DNA of 64,000 nt from Bacteroidales bacterium 6E (GTDB lineage Bacteria; Bacteroidota; Bacteroidia; Bacteroidales; Prolixibacteraceae), in contig DF970690.1 in assembly GCA_001270045.2 (NCBI GenBank), positions 62,001 to 126,000 on the forward strand, written 5' to 3'. The notes under the pieces were generated by a model. The model searched no databases. It was not told the origin of the DNA and worked only from the letters and a program-made list of their open reading frames with translations. A program made the translations under genes and the position numbers. Positions 24,724 to 34,345 of this stretch are shown here, piece after piece (positions within the stretch are counted from its first letter, which is position 1; the number at the start of each line of letters is the position of its first letter).

Positions 24724-26292
24724 ATGATTGATAAAATACTGAAAATTAAATATTTACAAATATTAATTTTCTTGTTTTCATTTTTCTTGTTCTCACTGAA
24801 CAACCAAAACATCAGCATTTACCTGCTTGATGAAGCCAAAAATGCGTCGTGTGCAAGGGAAATCATGGAAACCGGAAATTGGGATTATCCCACCTTCAAT
24901 TACAACCTCAGGGCAGATAAGCCACCGCTCCACTATTTTTTCATGATCCTGTCGTATTCTGTTTTTGGAGTGAATCCATGGGCAGCCAGATTTTTCTCGG
25001 CCATCTTTGGTGCCTTGACCATTCTGGTGGTCTTCAGGTTTACCTCTCGCCTGGCCAATCAAAGGGTTGCCCTGTGGAGCAGCATTGTGCTTCTCGCGTC
25101 CGTCCACTTCCAGCTTCAACATCATATGGCGGTCCCCGACCCCTACCTGATCTTCTTCATGACCTGGGGAATGTTTCTTTTTATTTCAGCCTATCAAACC
25201 AACAATCGGCTCCATGCTTACCTTATGTATGCGGCACTTGCATTGGGAGTGCTGGCTAAAGGCCCTGTTTCCGTCCTGTTGCCTGGTCTAATTTTTTTGG
25301 TTTATTTAATAATTGATAAAAATTTGTCAATCAAAACCTTATTAAGGCTAAAGATCATTCCTGGCGCCATAATTTTCATGGCGATTGCGGTTCCATGGTT
25401 TGTGGCAGCGCATTTCGCTTCAGATGGGGAATGGACCAATCGTTTTTTCCTTGGGCACAACCTGAACCGCTTCTCCAGTGAAATGGAAGGACATGGTGGC
25501 ATTTTCCTACTGACCGCAGGTTACGTTTTTATTGGCATGTTCCCTTTTTCCATATACTTCGTTCGAGCCTGGAAATTTTTCCGAATCCAGAAAGATCGGG
25601 GCCTGATTCTTTTTTCAGTGGTTGTCACGGTGGTAATAATCCTCTTTTTCACCCTGTCGAAAACCAAATTACCGAATTATACGGTAATCGCCTATCCTTT
25701 CCTGGCCATCTTTCTGGCCAATAGCCTGAATGGGGCACCGTTTGTAATCAAGCGCGACAAGATTCTGCTCACGGCCCTTCTTATGATTCTGGTTTTGCTT
25801 TTCATTGGAGGGTTGATTGCTATGGGATTCGACCCGGTCCTGTCGAACCGAAGGTATCTCATTATGGGTCTCCTGGTATTGCCAATTGGTGTCTGGCTGA
25901 CCATTAGGTCCTTGAAAAAGGCAGGTTCTTATGCAAGATTGATTCTTGCCTCCACCGGCGTATTGACCGGCATCATCTTTTTTGGTCTAATATATCCACA
26001 AATCGACCGGCTTAATCCGGTCAACCAGAGCATTCACCTCCTTCAAGGCAAGGATGTAGCCTATTACAAACGCTATAATCCAGGATACGCCTTCAAACTT
26101 AAGAAGAGAATCGATCCCCTCGAAGCAGGGGAAATCACAACATGGTTCAATAAACATCCGGAAGGGATTATTATTTCAACCGAAAAATTAATTAAGGAAA
26201 TTGAAATACCTGAAGGATACGATATTATATTTTCCAAGAAAGACATCTTTGAGACCCCGGTAACCGTGTTAATCGGTCCCGCCGGCCAATAA
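24724..26292 (+). CDS. Glycosyltransferase family 39 (ArnT/PMT-like) membrane protein
   Basis: A 522-residue GT-C enzyme with about twelve membrane helices. The first periplasmic loop carries the acidic motif LLDEAKNASCAREI, followed by NLRADKPPLHYFFMILSYSVFGVNPWAARFFS, as in ArnT and related transferases that move a sugar from an undecaprenyl-phosphate donor to lipid A or protein. An ATG at 24700 is also in frame; 24724 is preferred because it places the first helix at once. Its 3' end overlaps the convergent PAP2 gene by 24 bp. The divergent GT2 is a plausible donor-making partner. Confidence 0.88.
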   Translation: MIDKILKIKYLQILIFLFSFFLFSLNNQNISIYLLDEAKNASCAREIMETGNWDYPTFNYNLRADKPPLHYFFMILSYSVFGVNPWAARFFSAIFGALTILVVFRFTSRLANQRVALWSSIVLLASVHFQLQHHMAVPDPYLIFFMTWGMFLFISAYQTNNRLHAYLMYAALALGVLAKGPVSVLLPGLIFLVYLIIDKNLSIKTLLRLKIIPGAIIFMAIAVPWFVAAHFASDGEWTNRFFLGHNLNRFSSEMEGHGGIFLLTAGYVFIGMFPFSIYFVRAWKFFRIQKDRGLILFSVVVTVVIILFFTLSKTKLPNYTVIAYPFLAIFLANSLNGAPFVIKRDKILLTALLMILVLLFIGGLIAMGFDPVLSNRRYLIMGLLVLPIGVWLTIRSLKKAGSYARLILASTGVLTGIIFFGLIYPQIDRLNPVNQSIHLLQGKDVAYYKRYNPGYAFKLKKRIDPLEAGEITTWFNKHPEGIIISTEKLIKEIEIPEGYDIIFSKKDIFETPVTVLIGPAGQ

Positions 26293-26949
26293 ATGCCAAA
26301 GCCCCTTCTGAAATCTGCGACGGCTGTCAAGACGAAGCAATATATCAAAAATGAGAATCGACAACAGGCTTGCGATGATTCCGAGGATGGATCCTGCAAG
26401 TACATCTCCACCGAAATGTTGCAACAGGTAGATACGCGAGAACCCGATCAGGGAGGCGATGAGAAAAAAAACAGCCCCTATAGTCCTATTGCCTGAGAAA
26501 TAGGACAAGATCGAAAAAAATCCAAATGCAGCCATGGTATGACCCGAAGGAAATGAATGAAAATAGATCAGGGGAGCATCATACAGGAATCGGGGAAAAT
26601 CGGCATAGTAAAAATAGTGCATTGGCCTTGTCTCGCTCACAAAAACCAACCTCTTAAACAAAAATGTCAGGATGCCCACCCAACTCAATGATCCCAACGC
26701 AAGAATAGTCCACCTGAAACTCCAGACGCCCAGAAGAATGGCAATCACAACCAGATAGCTCCCCAACCCAAGATCCGTTATCCATAAAAAAACCTTGTCG
26801 AGCAACGATGACGAATATTGATTTACCATCAGGACCTCTGCGCCTTTTTTGTGGGTTAAAAGGAATAACGACAAAGCCAAAGCAAAAAGAGCGAAAGGTA
26901 CAAGAAAGCCTTTCATTCGCCCATTTATGAATTGAAGTCGCTTTAGCAT
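26269..26949 (-). CDS. PAP2 family phosphatase
   Basis: A 226-residue membrane phosphatase of the type that acts on lipid phosphates such as undecaprenyl diphosphate, phosphatidylglycerol phosphate or lipid A. The three signature motifs are visible: KRLVFVSETRP (KxxxxxxRP form, about residue 98), FPSGHTMAAFG (PSGH, about residue 132) and SRIYLLQHFGGDVLAG (SRxxxxxHxxxD, about residue 170). About six helices are predicted. It follows the outer-membrane-like gene after 9 bp, in one transcription unit. Confidence 0.93.
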   Translation of the reverse strand: MLKRLQFINGRMKGFLVPFALFALALSLFLLTHKKGAEVLMVNQYSSSLLDKVFLWITDLGLGSYLVVIAILLGVWSFRWTILALGSLSWVGILTFLFKRLVFVSETRPMHYFYYADFPRFLYDAPLIYFHSFPSGHTMAAFGFFSILSYFSGNRTIGAVFFLIASLIGFSRIYLLQHFGGDVLAGSILGIIASLLSILIFDILLRLDSRRRFQKGLWHLLAGGTD

Positions 26950-26958
26950 CGTGAACGG

Positions 26959-27900
26959 TTATAATCCATCAAATTTCCGGGAAAACGTAAAACGAATGGT
27001 CGTGTACTCCCAGTGGCGCAATCCCTGAATCACTTCAACCGACATTGCCGACCGTTCCCAGTCGTGACGGGTCAGCAAAGTCACTACCTGAGGTTTGTCC
27101 CTGTTTTCCATATATCCCGAATACCCCGAAAAATTTCCGCTGATCAACCAATATCGGGAATCATATTCCAGTCCTGCCCCATACATAAAGGCATCATTTT
27201 GAAGAGTAAACTCATCATTGGTCTGCCAGCTATAGAAACCGAAAGATCCATAAGGCCTGATCACCCCATAGCGGCTGACATCCCAATCTTTCGAAAAGCT
27301 AAAATCGAAAAAATAGCCGGGAGAATCCGAATATCTTGCGGCATACAAACCACCGGAGGCTGTTTTCGCGGCAATCCGGAACAATGTATTCGGGAAAGCC
27401 TTATCCTTGACGATCTGCACTGAAGTACTGAAATAAAAGTCACCCTGCGCAATGCCCCTGCCATCCTTATCCCTTGCAATACGTTCATTTCGTATCTCTT
27501 CGGTAAAAGCGTAATTTTCAACGATTACACCATACATCTCGAACATGATTTTTGAATCGGCAAATTGCAATGCCAGTCTGCCGGCCAGATCCTGGGTAGG
27601 ATCACCGGGATGGAAATGGCGTGAAAGTGAAAAAGAGAATTCACTTTGTTCGGGATTGAATCCCTTTTTCATTTCGGGAACTGGTAATGCATTTGGCCCC
27701 AAATAGCCAGGCGAAATGATCATCATTCTCTTCCAGGAAGGCATTCCAGGCTGCCAGTTATGCAGTTCATTCCACCAACCATAATCTTCCTGTCCTGAAA
27801 CCCAAAGAGATGACAGCAGGGCGAAAAAAACCCACAAAAAACGCTTTATTACCGAAAATCCAAAAGAATCCCTGTTCTTCACATATCCCCCACACATCAT
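26959..27900 (-). CDS. Predicted outer-membrane beta-barrel protein of unknown function
   Basis: 313 residues with an N-terminal signal (FLWVFFALLSSLWVSGQ, cleavage about residue 36). I recognise no family by motif. The sequence has alternating aromatic strands typical of a small barrel (FRIAAKTASGGLYAARY, YWLISGNFSGYSGYM, YTTIRFTFSRKF) and ends close to an aromatic C-terminal strand. The segment WWNELHNWQPGMPSW near residue 42 and LGPNALPVPEM near 69 are distinctive. It is directly upstream of the PAP2 phosphatase, suggesting a shared envelope-lipid role (inference). Confidence 0.7.
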   Translation of the reverse strand: MMCGGYVKNRDSFGFSVIKRFLWVFFALLSSLWVSGQEDYGWWNELHNWQPGMPSWKRMMIISPGYLGPNALPVPEMKKGFNPEQSEFSFSLSRHFHPGDPTQDLAGRLALQFADSKIMFEMYGVIVENYAFTEEIRNERIARDKDGRGIAQGDFYFSTSVQIVKDKAFPNTLFRIAAKTASGGLYAARYSDSPGYFFDFSFSKDWDVSRYGVIRPYGSFGFYSWQTNDEFTLQNDAFMYGAGLEYDSRYWLISGNFSGYSGYMENRDKPQVVTLLTRHDWERSAMSVEVIQGLRHWEYTTIRFTFSRKFDGL

Positions 27901-27944
27901 TGTTGCAGATTATTTCCCTCCTTGGATGTTATCTTATTATCCCG

Positions 27945-27952
27945 CAAAGATA
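27945..27952 (-). promoter_or_regulatory. Promoter -7 element for the outer-membrane protein/PAP2 pair
   Basis: TATCTTTG on the minus strand is an exact TAnnTTTG, 45 bases upstream of the gene at 27900. Confidence 0.5.
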
Positions 27953-27963
27953 ACCACTGAAAA

Positions 27964-29166
27964 TCAGATTTTCATCTTTTCACGGATATGCCCGGGAATG
28001 GCATCCTTATGTATCATGATCAATGTGGTCTTGTATAACACATAAGGCTTTGATGCATAAAACATACCGTCGAACTTATTGTAGTTGCCCCATGAGTTTT
28101 TGACTTTGTAATAGACATTCCCTGCCTGATCGGTAGCTTTGCCAACAATGTGCATTCCATGATCGTCGGTAGTTTGGAAACTGTCGAAGGCCGATTGTCG
28201 GGCTTCAGGAGTAACATCCATTTCGGAAACCGGACCTGAAATCCTGTACAATTCGTCTTCACGCTGGCGATCCGACAAACTTTCCCATCTGGTGATTTCA
28301 GCATTTGTCATGTCAACGGTTTTCACTTCAGGAACAACGGCAATACCTTTATTACCCGACAAAAAGCCCTTTTCGCTTACATCCGAGGCCCAGGCAAAAG
28401 AATATCCATTTTCCAAACCAGAATCGATAATCTCCTCCAAATCCTCCAGCGGCACATTATAAACCTCCTGCCATGCCCAGTTATCGGGAATCTCAAGAAT
28501 AAAACGAGAATAATAAGGATGATGGGAAAAAGAAGTGATTTCCACATAATCATCCATGTTCAGTCCTACGTAATCACGGGCAAAGCTTTGAGGAGTATAT
28601 TCAGTCCCCTGATAGTTGAATCGCACAGGAAGCTCACCCAGATAAGACTCAAGGGTGGATTTTACAGGTTCCTGCCAAACCGGACTAAGCTTGCGATTGG
28701 TGTTTTCGACGATGGCGCCAACCTGTTTCTTGAGAAGGTTATCCAGTTCACCATGCACATGCTTTTCCTCACCATATTCCAGTCCACGATAAATTTCATC
28801 AGGAACGATTCCATGCTTTTTGATCACGTTGGTAACATCATGGAAAACTCCCCCCGCATCGAAATTTGTCTTCCCATGCATCCGCACGTATTTTTGGGCC
28901 TTGTCCATATAAGCATGGTAAACCACGAACATGGGGGAAAGATCGGTCATGGGACGATTTAGACGAATCATTTCAGATTCAAGAAATGAAAGTGTTGAAA
29001 ACGACCAGCAGGTACCTGTACGATGCTGATCCTTAACAGGGGTAAACTTTACGGTGACCTTATCCTTAAAATTTATTTCATCTTGCTGCTTTTCAGCGTC
29101 TTGCGCATATACCCCAAAACTAAAGACAAAAGCTAAAACCAGTGTTGATATTGTCTTGAACCTCAT
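27964..29166 (-). CDS. C1 family cysteine peptidase, bleomycin hydrolase/PepC-like, secreted
   Basis: A 400-residue papain-fold aminopeptidase. The catalytic cysteine is in DQHRTGTCWSFSTLSFLESE (about residue 53), the histidine in DDHGMHIVGKA (about residue 340) and the asparagine in YYKVKNSWG (about residue 363). Unlike cytosolic PepC it has a signal peptide (FKTISTLVLAFVFSFGVYAQ), so it acts in the periplasm or outside. The frame could start at a GTG at 29172; the ATG at 29166 is preferred. It may be a scavenging peptidase. Confidence 0.92.
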   Translation of the reverse strand: MRFKTISTLVLAFVFSFGVYAQDAEKQQDEINFKDKVTVKFTPVKDQHRTGTCWSFSTLSFLESEMIRLNRPMTDLSPMFVVYHAYMDKAQKYVRMHGKTNFDAGGVFHDVTNVIKKHGIVPDEIYRGLEYGEEKHVHGELDNLLKKQVGAIVENTNRKLSPVWQEPVKSTLESYLGELPVRFNYQGTEYTPQSFARDYVGLNMDDYVEITSFSHHPYYSRFILEIPDNWAWQEVYNVPLEDLEEIIDSGLENGYSFAWASDVSEKGFLSGNKGIAVVPEVKTVDMTNAEITRWESLSDRQREDELYRISGPVSEMDVTPEARQSAFDSFQTTDDHGMHIVGKATDQAGNVYYKVKNSWGNYNKFDGMFYASKPYVLYKTTLIMIHKDAIPGHIREKMKI

Positions 29167-29374
29167 AATCACTGTCCATTTAAAATTTTTATACCAAATA
29201 TCCGGCTAATCAATGCACCCTTCATCATCCTTCAAATGCCATGGATACCTGAGGACGGACAAACCATTCTTTTTCAGGCATTGAACATTGAAAGAATGAT
29301 CAGAATGCCAAAAATAGAAAAATAAAAAACTTTTATTTATGTTTTTAAACAACTCTGGCCAATCTGCCGAAAGG

Positions 29375-29950
29375 TCATCGTTTGATACTGGCCAATTCCT
29401 TATGTCGGTGACAATGAACCAAATGGTCATTGACCATTCCTGTTGCCTGCATATGGGCGTACACCACGGTACTTCCCATAAAGGCAAATCCCCTCCTCTT
29501 CAGGTCGGCTGAAATCAGGTCCGACAATTCGGTCTTTGGGGGAATTTCCGACAGCTTTTCAAAATGGTTAACCACAGGCTTTCCTTCCGTAAATCCCCAT
29601 ATGTAATGATCGAAGCTTCCAAATTCCTTCCGGATTTCGATAAAGGCTTTCGCATTGCGGATGACGGCCTCAATTTTCTTTCGGTTCCGGATGATCCGGG
29701 CATCCTGCATCAGCCGTTCCACATCGTTTTCTGAGAACCTGACAATTTTTTCGGGATCAAATTCGGCGAATACCTCCCTGAATGCTTCCCGTTTTTTCAA
29801 AACGATTGCCCAGCTTAACCCAGCCTGAAAAGACTCAAGGACAAGAAATTCAAAGAGTTTCTGGTCATCATGCACAGGCACACCCCATTCCTTATCGTGG
29901 TATTCAATCATCAACGGATCATTTCCGACCCAATCACAACTTTTGGTCAT
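29375..29950 (-). CDS. tag: DNA-3-methyladenine glycosylase I
   Basis: Removes 3-methyladenine from alkylated DNA. The 191-residue protein starts CDWVGNDPLMIEYHDKEWG, and has LFEFLVLESFQAGLSWAIVLKKREAFREVF and the C-terminal KRRGFAFMGSTVVYAHMQATGMVNDHLVHCHRH; the cysteine and histidines at the two ends form the zinc site known in this family. The frame extends to 30019, but 29950 gives the family start. It is divergent from the TPR gene that follows. Confidence 0.96.
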   Translation of the reverse strand: MTKSCDWVGNDPLMIEYHDKEWGVPVHDDQKLFEFLVLESFQAGLSWAIVLKKREAFREVFAEFDPEKIVRFSENDVERLMQDARIIRNRKKIEAVIRNAKAFIEIRKEFGSFDHYIWGFTEGKPVVNHFEKLSEIPPKTELSDLISADLKRRGFAFMGSTVVYAHMQATGMVNDHLVHCHRHKELASIKR

Positions 29951-30024
29951 ATGGAATTTATATAGGATTTCGTGCGAAAAGTTAAATAAAATTAAGCTCT
30001 TCCGGGCAGATGGAGTCAAAATGT

Positions 30025-30032
30025 TATTTTTG
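30025..30032 (+). promoter_or_regulatory. Promoter -7 element of the TPR gene at 30051
   Basis: TATTTTTG is an exact TAnnTTTG. It stands 18 bases before the ATG, implying a very short leader. No clear -33 element. Confidence 0.45.
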
Positions 30033-30050
30033 TTGTTTAATCGAATTCAC

Positions 30051-32009
30051 ATGAAGAGAGCTTTGTTTGTATTCCTTTCCATGCTCCTGGCAGTTTCTGC
30101 TTCAGCACAGCTGAATATCAACCACTATATAAGGGTTGGGCAGACACGTATTTCGATCGGGAATTATGTCGGGGCTATCGAATACTTCAACATCGTCATT
30201 AAGTTTAAGCCACATCTACCGGAACCCTATTTCTACCGTGGCGTCGCCAAGCATCGCCTTGAGGATTTCAGGGGAGCCATCAACGATTACAACCAGGCTA
30301 TCCAGATCAAACCCTATTATCCTGACGCTTTTGTTTACAGGGGAATGGCCTACCATGAGCTGCGTGACTTTGACAGGGCAATACAGGACTACAACAGGGC
30401 ACTGGAGCTTGATCCCAAGAATGAAGCAGTATACAACAACCGCGGTATCGCCAAAATCTCGCAGAAAGATGTGGATGGAGCCATTAGTGACTACAATAAG
30501 GCACTTGAGCTCAATCCAGGGTCGGTGAACGCCCTGATGAACCGGAGCAACGCCAAAATTGTCCAGGGAGACGTGCGGGGGGCAATCCAGGACCTGAACA
30601 GCATCATCATCATCAGGCCGCACTTTGCGGGTGCGTATCTTAACAGGGGGTTGGCCCGTTTCGAGCTTGACGATTACGCCTCTGCACTCCGCGACTACGA
30701 CCAGGCCATCAGGTTGGAACCCGAAAATGCACTGGCCTACAATAACCGGGGGATCGTCAAGCATAAACTGGAAGATTACCAGGGCGCCATCATGGATTAT
30801 GACATGGCCATCCGGCTTGACCCGACCATGGCCAATGCCTATTTCAATCGTGCGATGGCCCGCGAAATCATGCGGATGCCAGGCTTCGAATCTGACTACC
30901 AGATTGCGGCTGACCTCAATCCACAGTACGACCTGAGCAGATTTACCCTTAACGCCGAACAGCTGGCACAACAACAACAACAACAACAACAAAAGCAGAA
31001 CCAGCAAAACCAGAACCAGCAACAAAACCTTGCGTCCTCGAACCCAGGTAGTGGAACCACTCCACAGGGACAATCAGTAAAGCCGGATGAAGTGGCAAAA
31101 ACACCCGAAGAGGCTGCCAGGGAAAGAGAAGAAGAGCTGAGGCGCAGACGAAGGTTGAATGTCATTGCATCGGATTCCCGGAATCTGCCCGGCCAGAATG
31201 ATGCAGACACTGATGAAATCAGTGTGCAGGACAGAAACATCATCATTGACCTTCAACCCATTTTCCGCATTTCTGCTTTTGAACGAAATTCTGTTGACTA
31301 TGAAAGACTTCAATACTACAGCGTTTCTATCGAATCCCTTAATCGGGTCAACAATTACAATCCATTTCTTACCATAACAAACAAGACCGACAGAAGCCTG
31401 AATACGGTTTTCGAAAACTTCGTGCTCTTTTTCAATGAAAAAATCCGAATCTCCGAAAACAGCCACAATTTTTTAAACAGAGGCATATTTTATTTACTAA
31501 CAGATAAATACAATCAATCACTTGAAGATTTAAACAAATCAATCCAGTGGGATCCCAATGAAGCACTCGCTTATTTTACACGAGGCAATTGTCGGTTTAA
31601 GATGATTGAGCATATTGAATCATTGCCTGAATTCAATGCACAGCTCTCCCTGGCCCTTGAGAACACCCGGCTCAACAGGCCCGCCGAACCCGCCATGACA
31701 CGTATGATCCACGATTATGACGAAATTCTTGATGATTACGAAAAAACCCTTCAACTCAACCCGAATTTTTTCTTTGGATACTATAACCGGGCCTTCATCA
31801 ACCTCCGTCTAAAAAATTATGAATCGGCACTGGCCGACCTCGACAGGGCCATCGAACTGGAACCAGAATTTGCTGAGGCATACTATAACAGGGGCCTGAC
31901 AAAAATTTTCCTTGATAAACTGGAAGACGGGGCCATTGATCTTTCAAAAGCCGGTGAACTAGGTCTTATTGAGGCATACAGTGTCATTAAACGTTACTGC
32001 AATTTTTAG
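30051..32009 (+). CDS. Secreted tetratricopeptide-repeat protein with Gln-rich linker
   Basis: 652 residues. After a signal peptide (RALFVFLSMLLAVSASAQ) there are about eight tandem TPR units of 34 residues (repeating pattern such as AIQDYNRALELDPKNEAVYNNRG), then a Gln/Asn-rich linker (about residues 303-325) encoded partly by CAA repeats, a charged segment (EEAAREREEELRRRRR), a non-TPR region and three more TPR units near the C-terminus. TPRs bind partner proteins; the partner is unknown. The ORF extends to 29943, but only 30051 gives a signal peptide. The ChaN-like gene follows after 45 bp. Confidence 0.85.
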   Translation: MKRALFVFLSMLLAVSASAQLNINHYIRVGQTRISIGNYVGAIEYFNIVIKFKPHLPEPYFYRGVAKHRLEDFRGAINDYNQAIQIKPYYPDAFVYRGMAYHELRDFDRAIQDYNRALELDPKNEAVYNNRGIAKISQKDVDGAISDYNKALELNPGSVNALMNRSNAKIVQGDVRGAIQDLNSIIIIRPHFAGAYLNRGLARFELDDYASALRDYDQAIRLEPENALAYNNRGIVKHKLEDYQGAIMDYDMAIRLDPTMANAYFNRAMAREIMRMPGFESDYQIAADLNPQYDLSRFTLNAEQLAQQQQQQQQKQNQQNQNQQQNLASSNPGSGTTPQGQSVKPDEVAKTPEEAAREREEELRRRRRLNVIASDSRNLPGQNDADTDEISVQDRNIIIDLQPIFRISAFERNSVDYERLQYYSVSIESLNRVNNYNPFLTITNKTDRSLNTVFENFVLFFNEKIRISENSHNFLNRGIFYLLTDKYNQSLEDLNKSIQWDPNEALAYFTRGNCRFKMIEHIESLPEFNAQLSLALENTRLNRPAEPAMTRMIHDYDEILDDYEKTLQLNPNFFFGYYNRAFINLRLKNYESALADLDRAIELEPEFAEAYYNRGLTKIFLDKLEDGAIDLSKAGELGLIEAYSVIKRYCNF

Positions 32010-32054
32010 ACAACAAGTTATTGATCCTATAACAAACGCATTCAAATACGAAAC

Positions 32055-32912
32055 ATGAAATTGAAAATCCTGATCATTTCAATGATCCTTCAATTAGGCT
32101 GGTCAGCCACAGCCCAGAAAAAGCAAGCTTACCAGCTATATACTGCTCAAGGCAAAAAAGCCAGTTATGGAAAACTCATTAAAGCAGCCTTAAAATCAGA
32201 CATGGTTCTTTTTGGTGAACTTCATAACAACCCAATCGCTCATTGGCTTCAGCTGGAATTGATCAAGGACCTGCATGAAAAAAGAAACCTGGTATTGGGT
32301 GCCGAAATGTTCGAGGCCGATAACCAGGAGGCCCTTACTTCCTATCTCGAAGACAGGATTGACGCCAAAGGTCTCGATTCGATGGCTCGTCTCTGGAACA
32401 ATTACAAGACCGATTACGCACCCCTTGTGGATTTTGCGAAAAACAATGACCTTCAGTTTATTGCCACTAACATCCCCCGTCGATATGCCAGTATGGTATT
32501 CAGGGATGATTTCGAATCACTGGACCAGCTGCCGAATAATGAAAAAAGCTGGATAGCACCTCTTCCCATCGAGTACGATCCGGAATTGCCTGGTTACAAG
32601 AATATGCTGACCATGATGGGCGGCGGCAGGGGTGAGACTTTCCCTAAAGCACAGGCCATCAAGGATGCCACCATGGCGCATTTCATTTTGGAAAACTTTC
32701 AGGACGGACAACTTTTCGTGCATTTCCACGGAACCTACCACACCGATAATTTTGAAGGCATTCTATGGTACCTGCAACGAAATAGGGCAGATTTGAAATA
32801 TGTTACCATCAGCACCGTGGAACAGGAGGATATTTCAAAGCTTTCAGGAGACCATTTAAACAAGGCAGATTTCATCCTGGTGATTGATGCCGACATGACA
32901 AAAACATACTGA
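32055..32912 (+). CDS. ChaN-family (haem-binding/TIKI-like) protein
   Basis: 285 residues with a signal peptide (LKILIISMILQLGWSATAQ). The family core is MVLFGELHNNPIAHWLQLELIKDL (about residues 51-74) with the GE-H pair, LVLGAEMFEADNQ, FIATNIPRRYASMV and FVHFHGTYHTDNFEGILWYLQ. ChaN members are haem-binding lipoproteins or TIKI-like metalloproteases; this one lacks an obvious lipobox cysteine, so it is probably periplasmic. It lies between the TPR gene and rarA on the same strand. Confidence 0.85.
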   Translation: MKLKILIISMILQLGWSATAQKKQAYQLYTAQGKKASYGKLIKAALKSDMVLFGELHNNPIAHWLQLELIKDLHEKRNLVLGAEMFEADNQEALTSYLEDRIDAKGLDSMARLWNNYKTDYAPLVDFAKNNDLQFIATNIPRRYASMVFRDDFESLDQLPNNEKSWIAPLPIEYDPELPGYKNMLTMMGGGRGETFPKAQAIKDATMAHFILENFQDGQLFVHFHGTYHTDNFEGILWYLQRNRADLKYVTISTVEQEDISKLSGDHLNKADFILVIDADMTKTY

Positions 32913-32946
32913 CAACATCATCCGGGTATTCTCACAATCCTTACAA

Positions 32947-34221
32947 ATGAGCACCAACCAGCCATTGGCAGAACGGCTCCGGCCAAAAACACTCGATGAT
33001 TACATCGGGCAGGAACACCTTGTGGGTGAAGGAGCCGTTTTGCGCAAAATGATTGAATCGGGCAACATGGCTTCGATCATTTTGTGGGGTCCTCCCGGCG
33101 TGGGCAAAACCACCCTTGCAAGAATTATCGCCAATACCCTGGACAGGCCATTTTACAGTCTAAGTGCCGTAAACTCCGGGGTAAAAGATGTTCGCGACGT
33201 GATTGACAAAGCCCAGAAACAACAGTTTTTTGGCCGGCCCAACCCTATCCTTTTCATTGATGAGATACATAGATTCAGTAAATCGCAGCAGGACTCATTA
33301 TTGGGTGCGGTTGAGTCAGGCACCATCATCCTGGTTGGTGCAACCACCGAGAACCCATCCTTTGAAGTGATAACTCCCCTTCTATCCCGCTGTCAGGTAT
33401 ATGTACTGAAATCACTCGACAAGGCCCATCTTGAGCAATTGCTGAATGTCGCCTTGACAAAAGATACGGAACTCAGGAAGAAAAAAATCACCATTCTGGA
33501 GAATGAAGCCCTGTTGCGTTATTCAGGAGGTGATGCCCGAAAACTCTATAACGTTCTGGAATTGTGCATCAACGCAGATTCCAATGAAGAGATCGAACTA
33601 ACCAACCAAAAGGTAACGGAGAGCCTGCAAAAGAACCTTGTCATTTACGACAAGATGGGCGAAATGCATTACGATATCATCTCGGCTTTTATCAAGAGTG
33701 TCCGTGGGAGTGATCCGGATGCAGCCGTGTACTGGTTGGCCCGCATGATTGAAGGTGGCGAAGACGTAAAATTCATTGCGCGCCGTTTGGTGATCCTGGC
33801 TGCCGAAGATGTCGGCCTGGCCAACCCAAATGCCCTTTTACTCGCCCAGAGTTGTTTTGACGCAGTCCACCAAATCGGTAATCCCGAGTCCAGGATTATC
33901 CTTTCGGAATGCACCATCTATCTGGCGACCTCGCCCAAAAGCAATTCAGCCTATTTGGCTATTGATGCAGCACTGGATATGGTGCGAAAAACAGGTGACC
34001 TGCCTGTCCCGCTCCACATCAGGAATGCCCCTACCCAACTGATGAAGGAACTGGGCTACGGAGACAAATACAAATATTCGCATGATTTCCCGGGTAATTT
34101 TGTGGAACAGCAATTCCTGCCCGACCAGTTAAAAAAGACAGGTTTTTACAAGCCTGGAAATAATCCAACAGAGTCTAAAATTCTTGAACGACTGAAGTCA
34201 TGGTGGGGAAAGCGTTTCTGA
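32947..34221 (+). CDS. rarA: Replication-associated recombination protein A (RarA/MgsA)
   Basis: AAA+ ATPase acting at stalled replication forks. The 424 residues begin with LAERLRPKTLDDYIGQEHLVG, have Walker A WGPPGVGKTTLARI (about residues 48-61), Walker B ILFIDEIHRFSKSQQD (about 99-114), sensor 1 GATTENPSFEV and the C-terminal tetramerisation domain (AAEDVGLANPNAL, ATSPKSNSAYLAI). Length is standard. Confidence 0.97.
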   Translation: MSTNQPLAERLRPKTLDDYIGQEHLVGEGAVLRKMIESGNMASIILWGPPGVGKTTLARIIANTLDRPFYSLSAVNSGVKDVRDVIDKAQKQQFFGRPNPILFIDEIHRFSKSQQDSLLGAVESGTIILVGATTENPSFEVITPLLSRCQVYVLKSLDKAHLEQLLNVALTKDTELRKKKITILENEALLRYSGGDARKLYNVLELCINADSNEEIELTNQKVTESLQKNLVIYDKMGEMHYDIISAFIKSVRGSDPDAAVYWLARMIEGGEDVKFIARRLVILAAEDVGLANPNALLLAQSCFDAVHQIGNPESRIILSECTIYLATSPKSNSAYLAIDAALDMVRKTGDLPVPLHIRNAPTQLMKELGYGDKYKYSHDFPGNFVEQQFLPDQLKKTGFYKPGNNPTESKILERLKSWWGKRF

Positions 34222-34345
34222 TCCAAAACACAATTCTTCGGCCAATGATTTCCTGCAGATTTGGTCTGGCATGTCATTTCTTTTTCGCGAAACTGCCCTG
34301 TAAAAATTTGACTTTACACTCTGAACGATTACAAAAGAACAGCAT

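Noticed and set aside
30216-31073. 285-codon minus-strand ORF opposite the TPR gene
   Set aside because: A shadow of the strongly biased TPR repeats; composition is low-complexity (runs of leucine opposite the CAA repeat) and there is no family resemblance.
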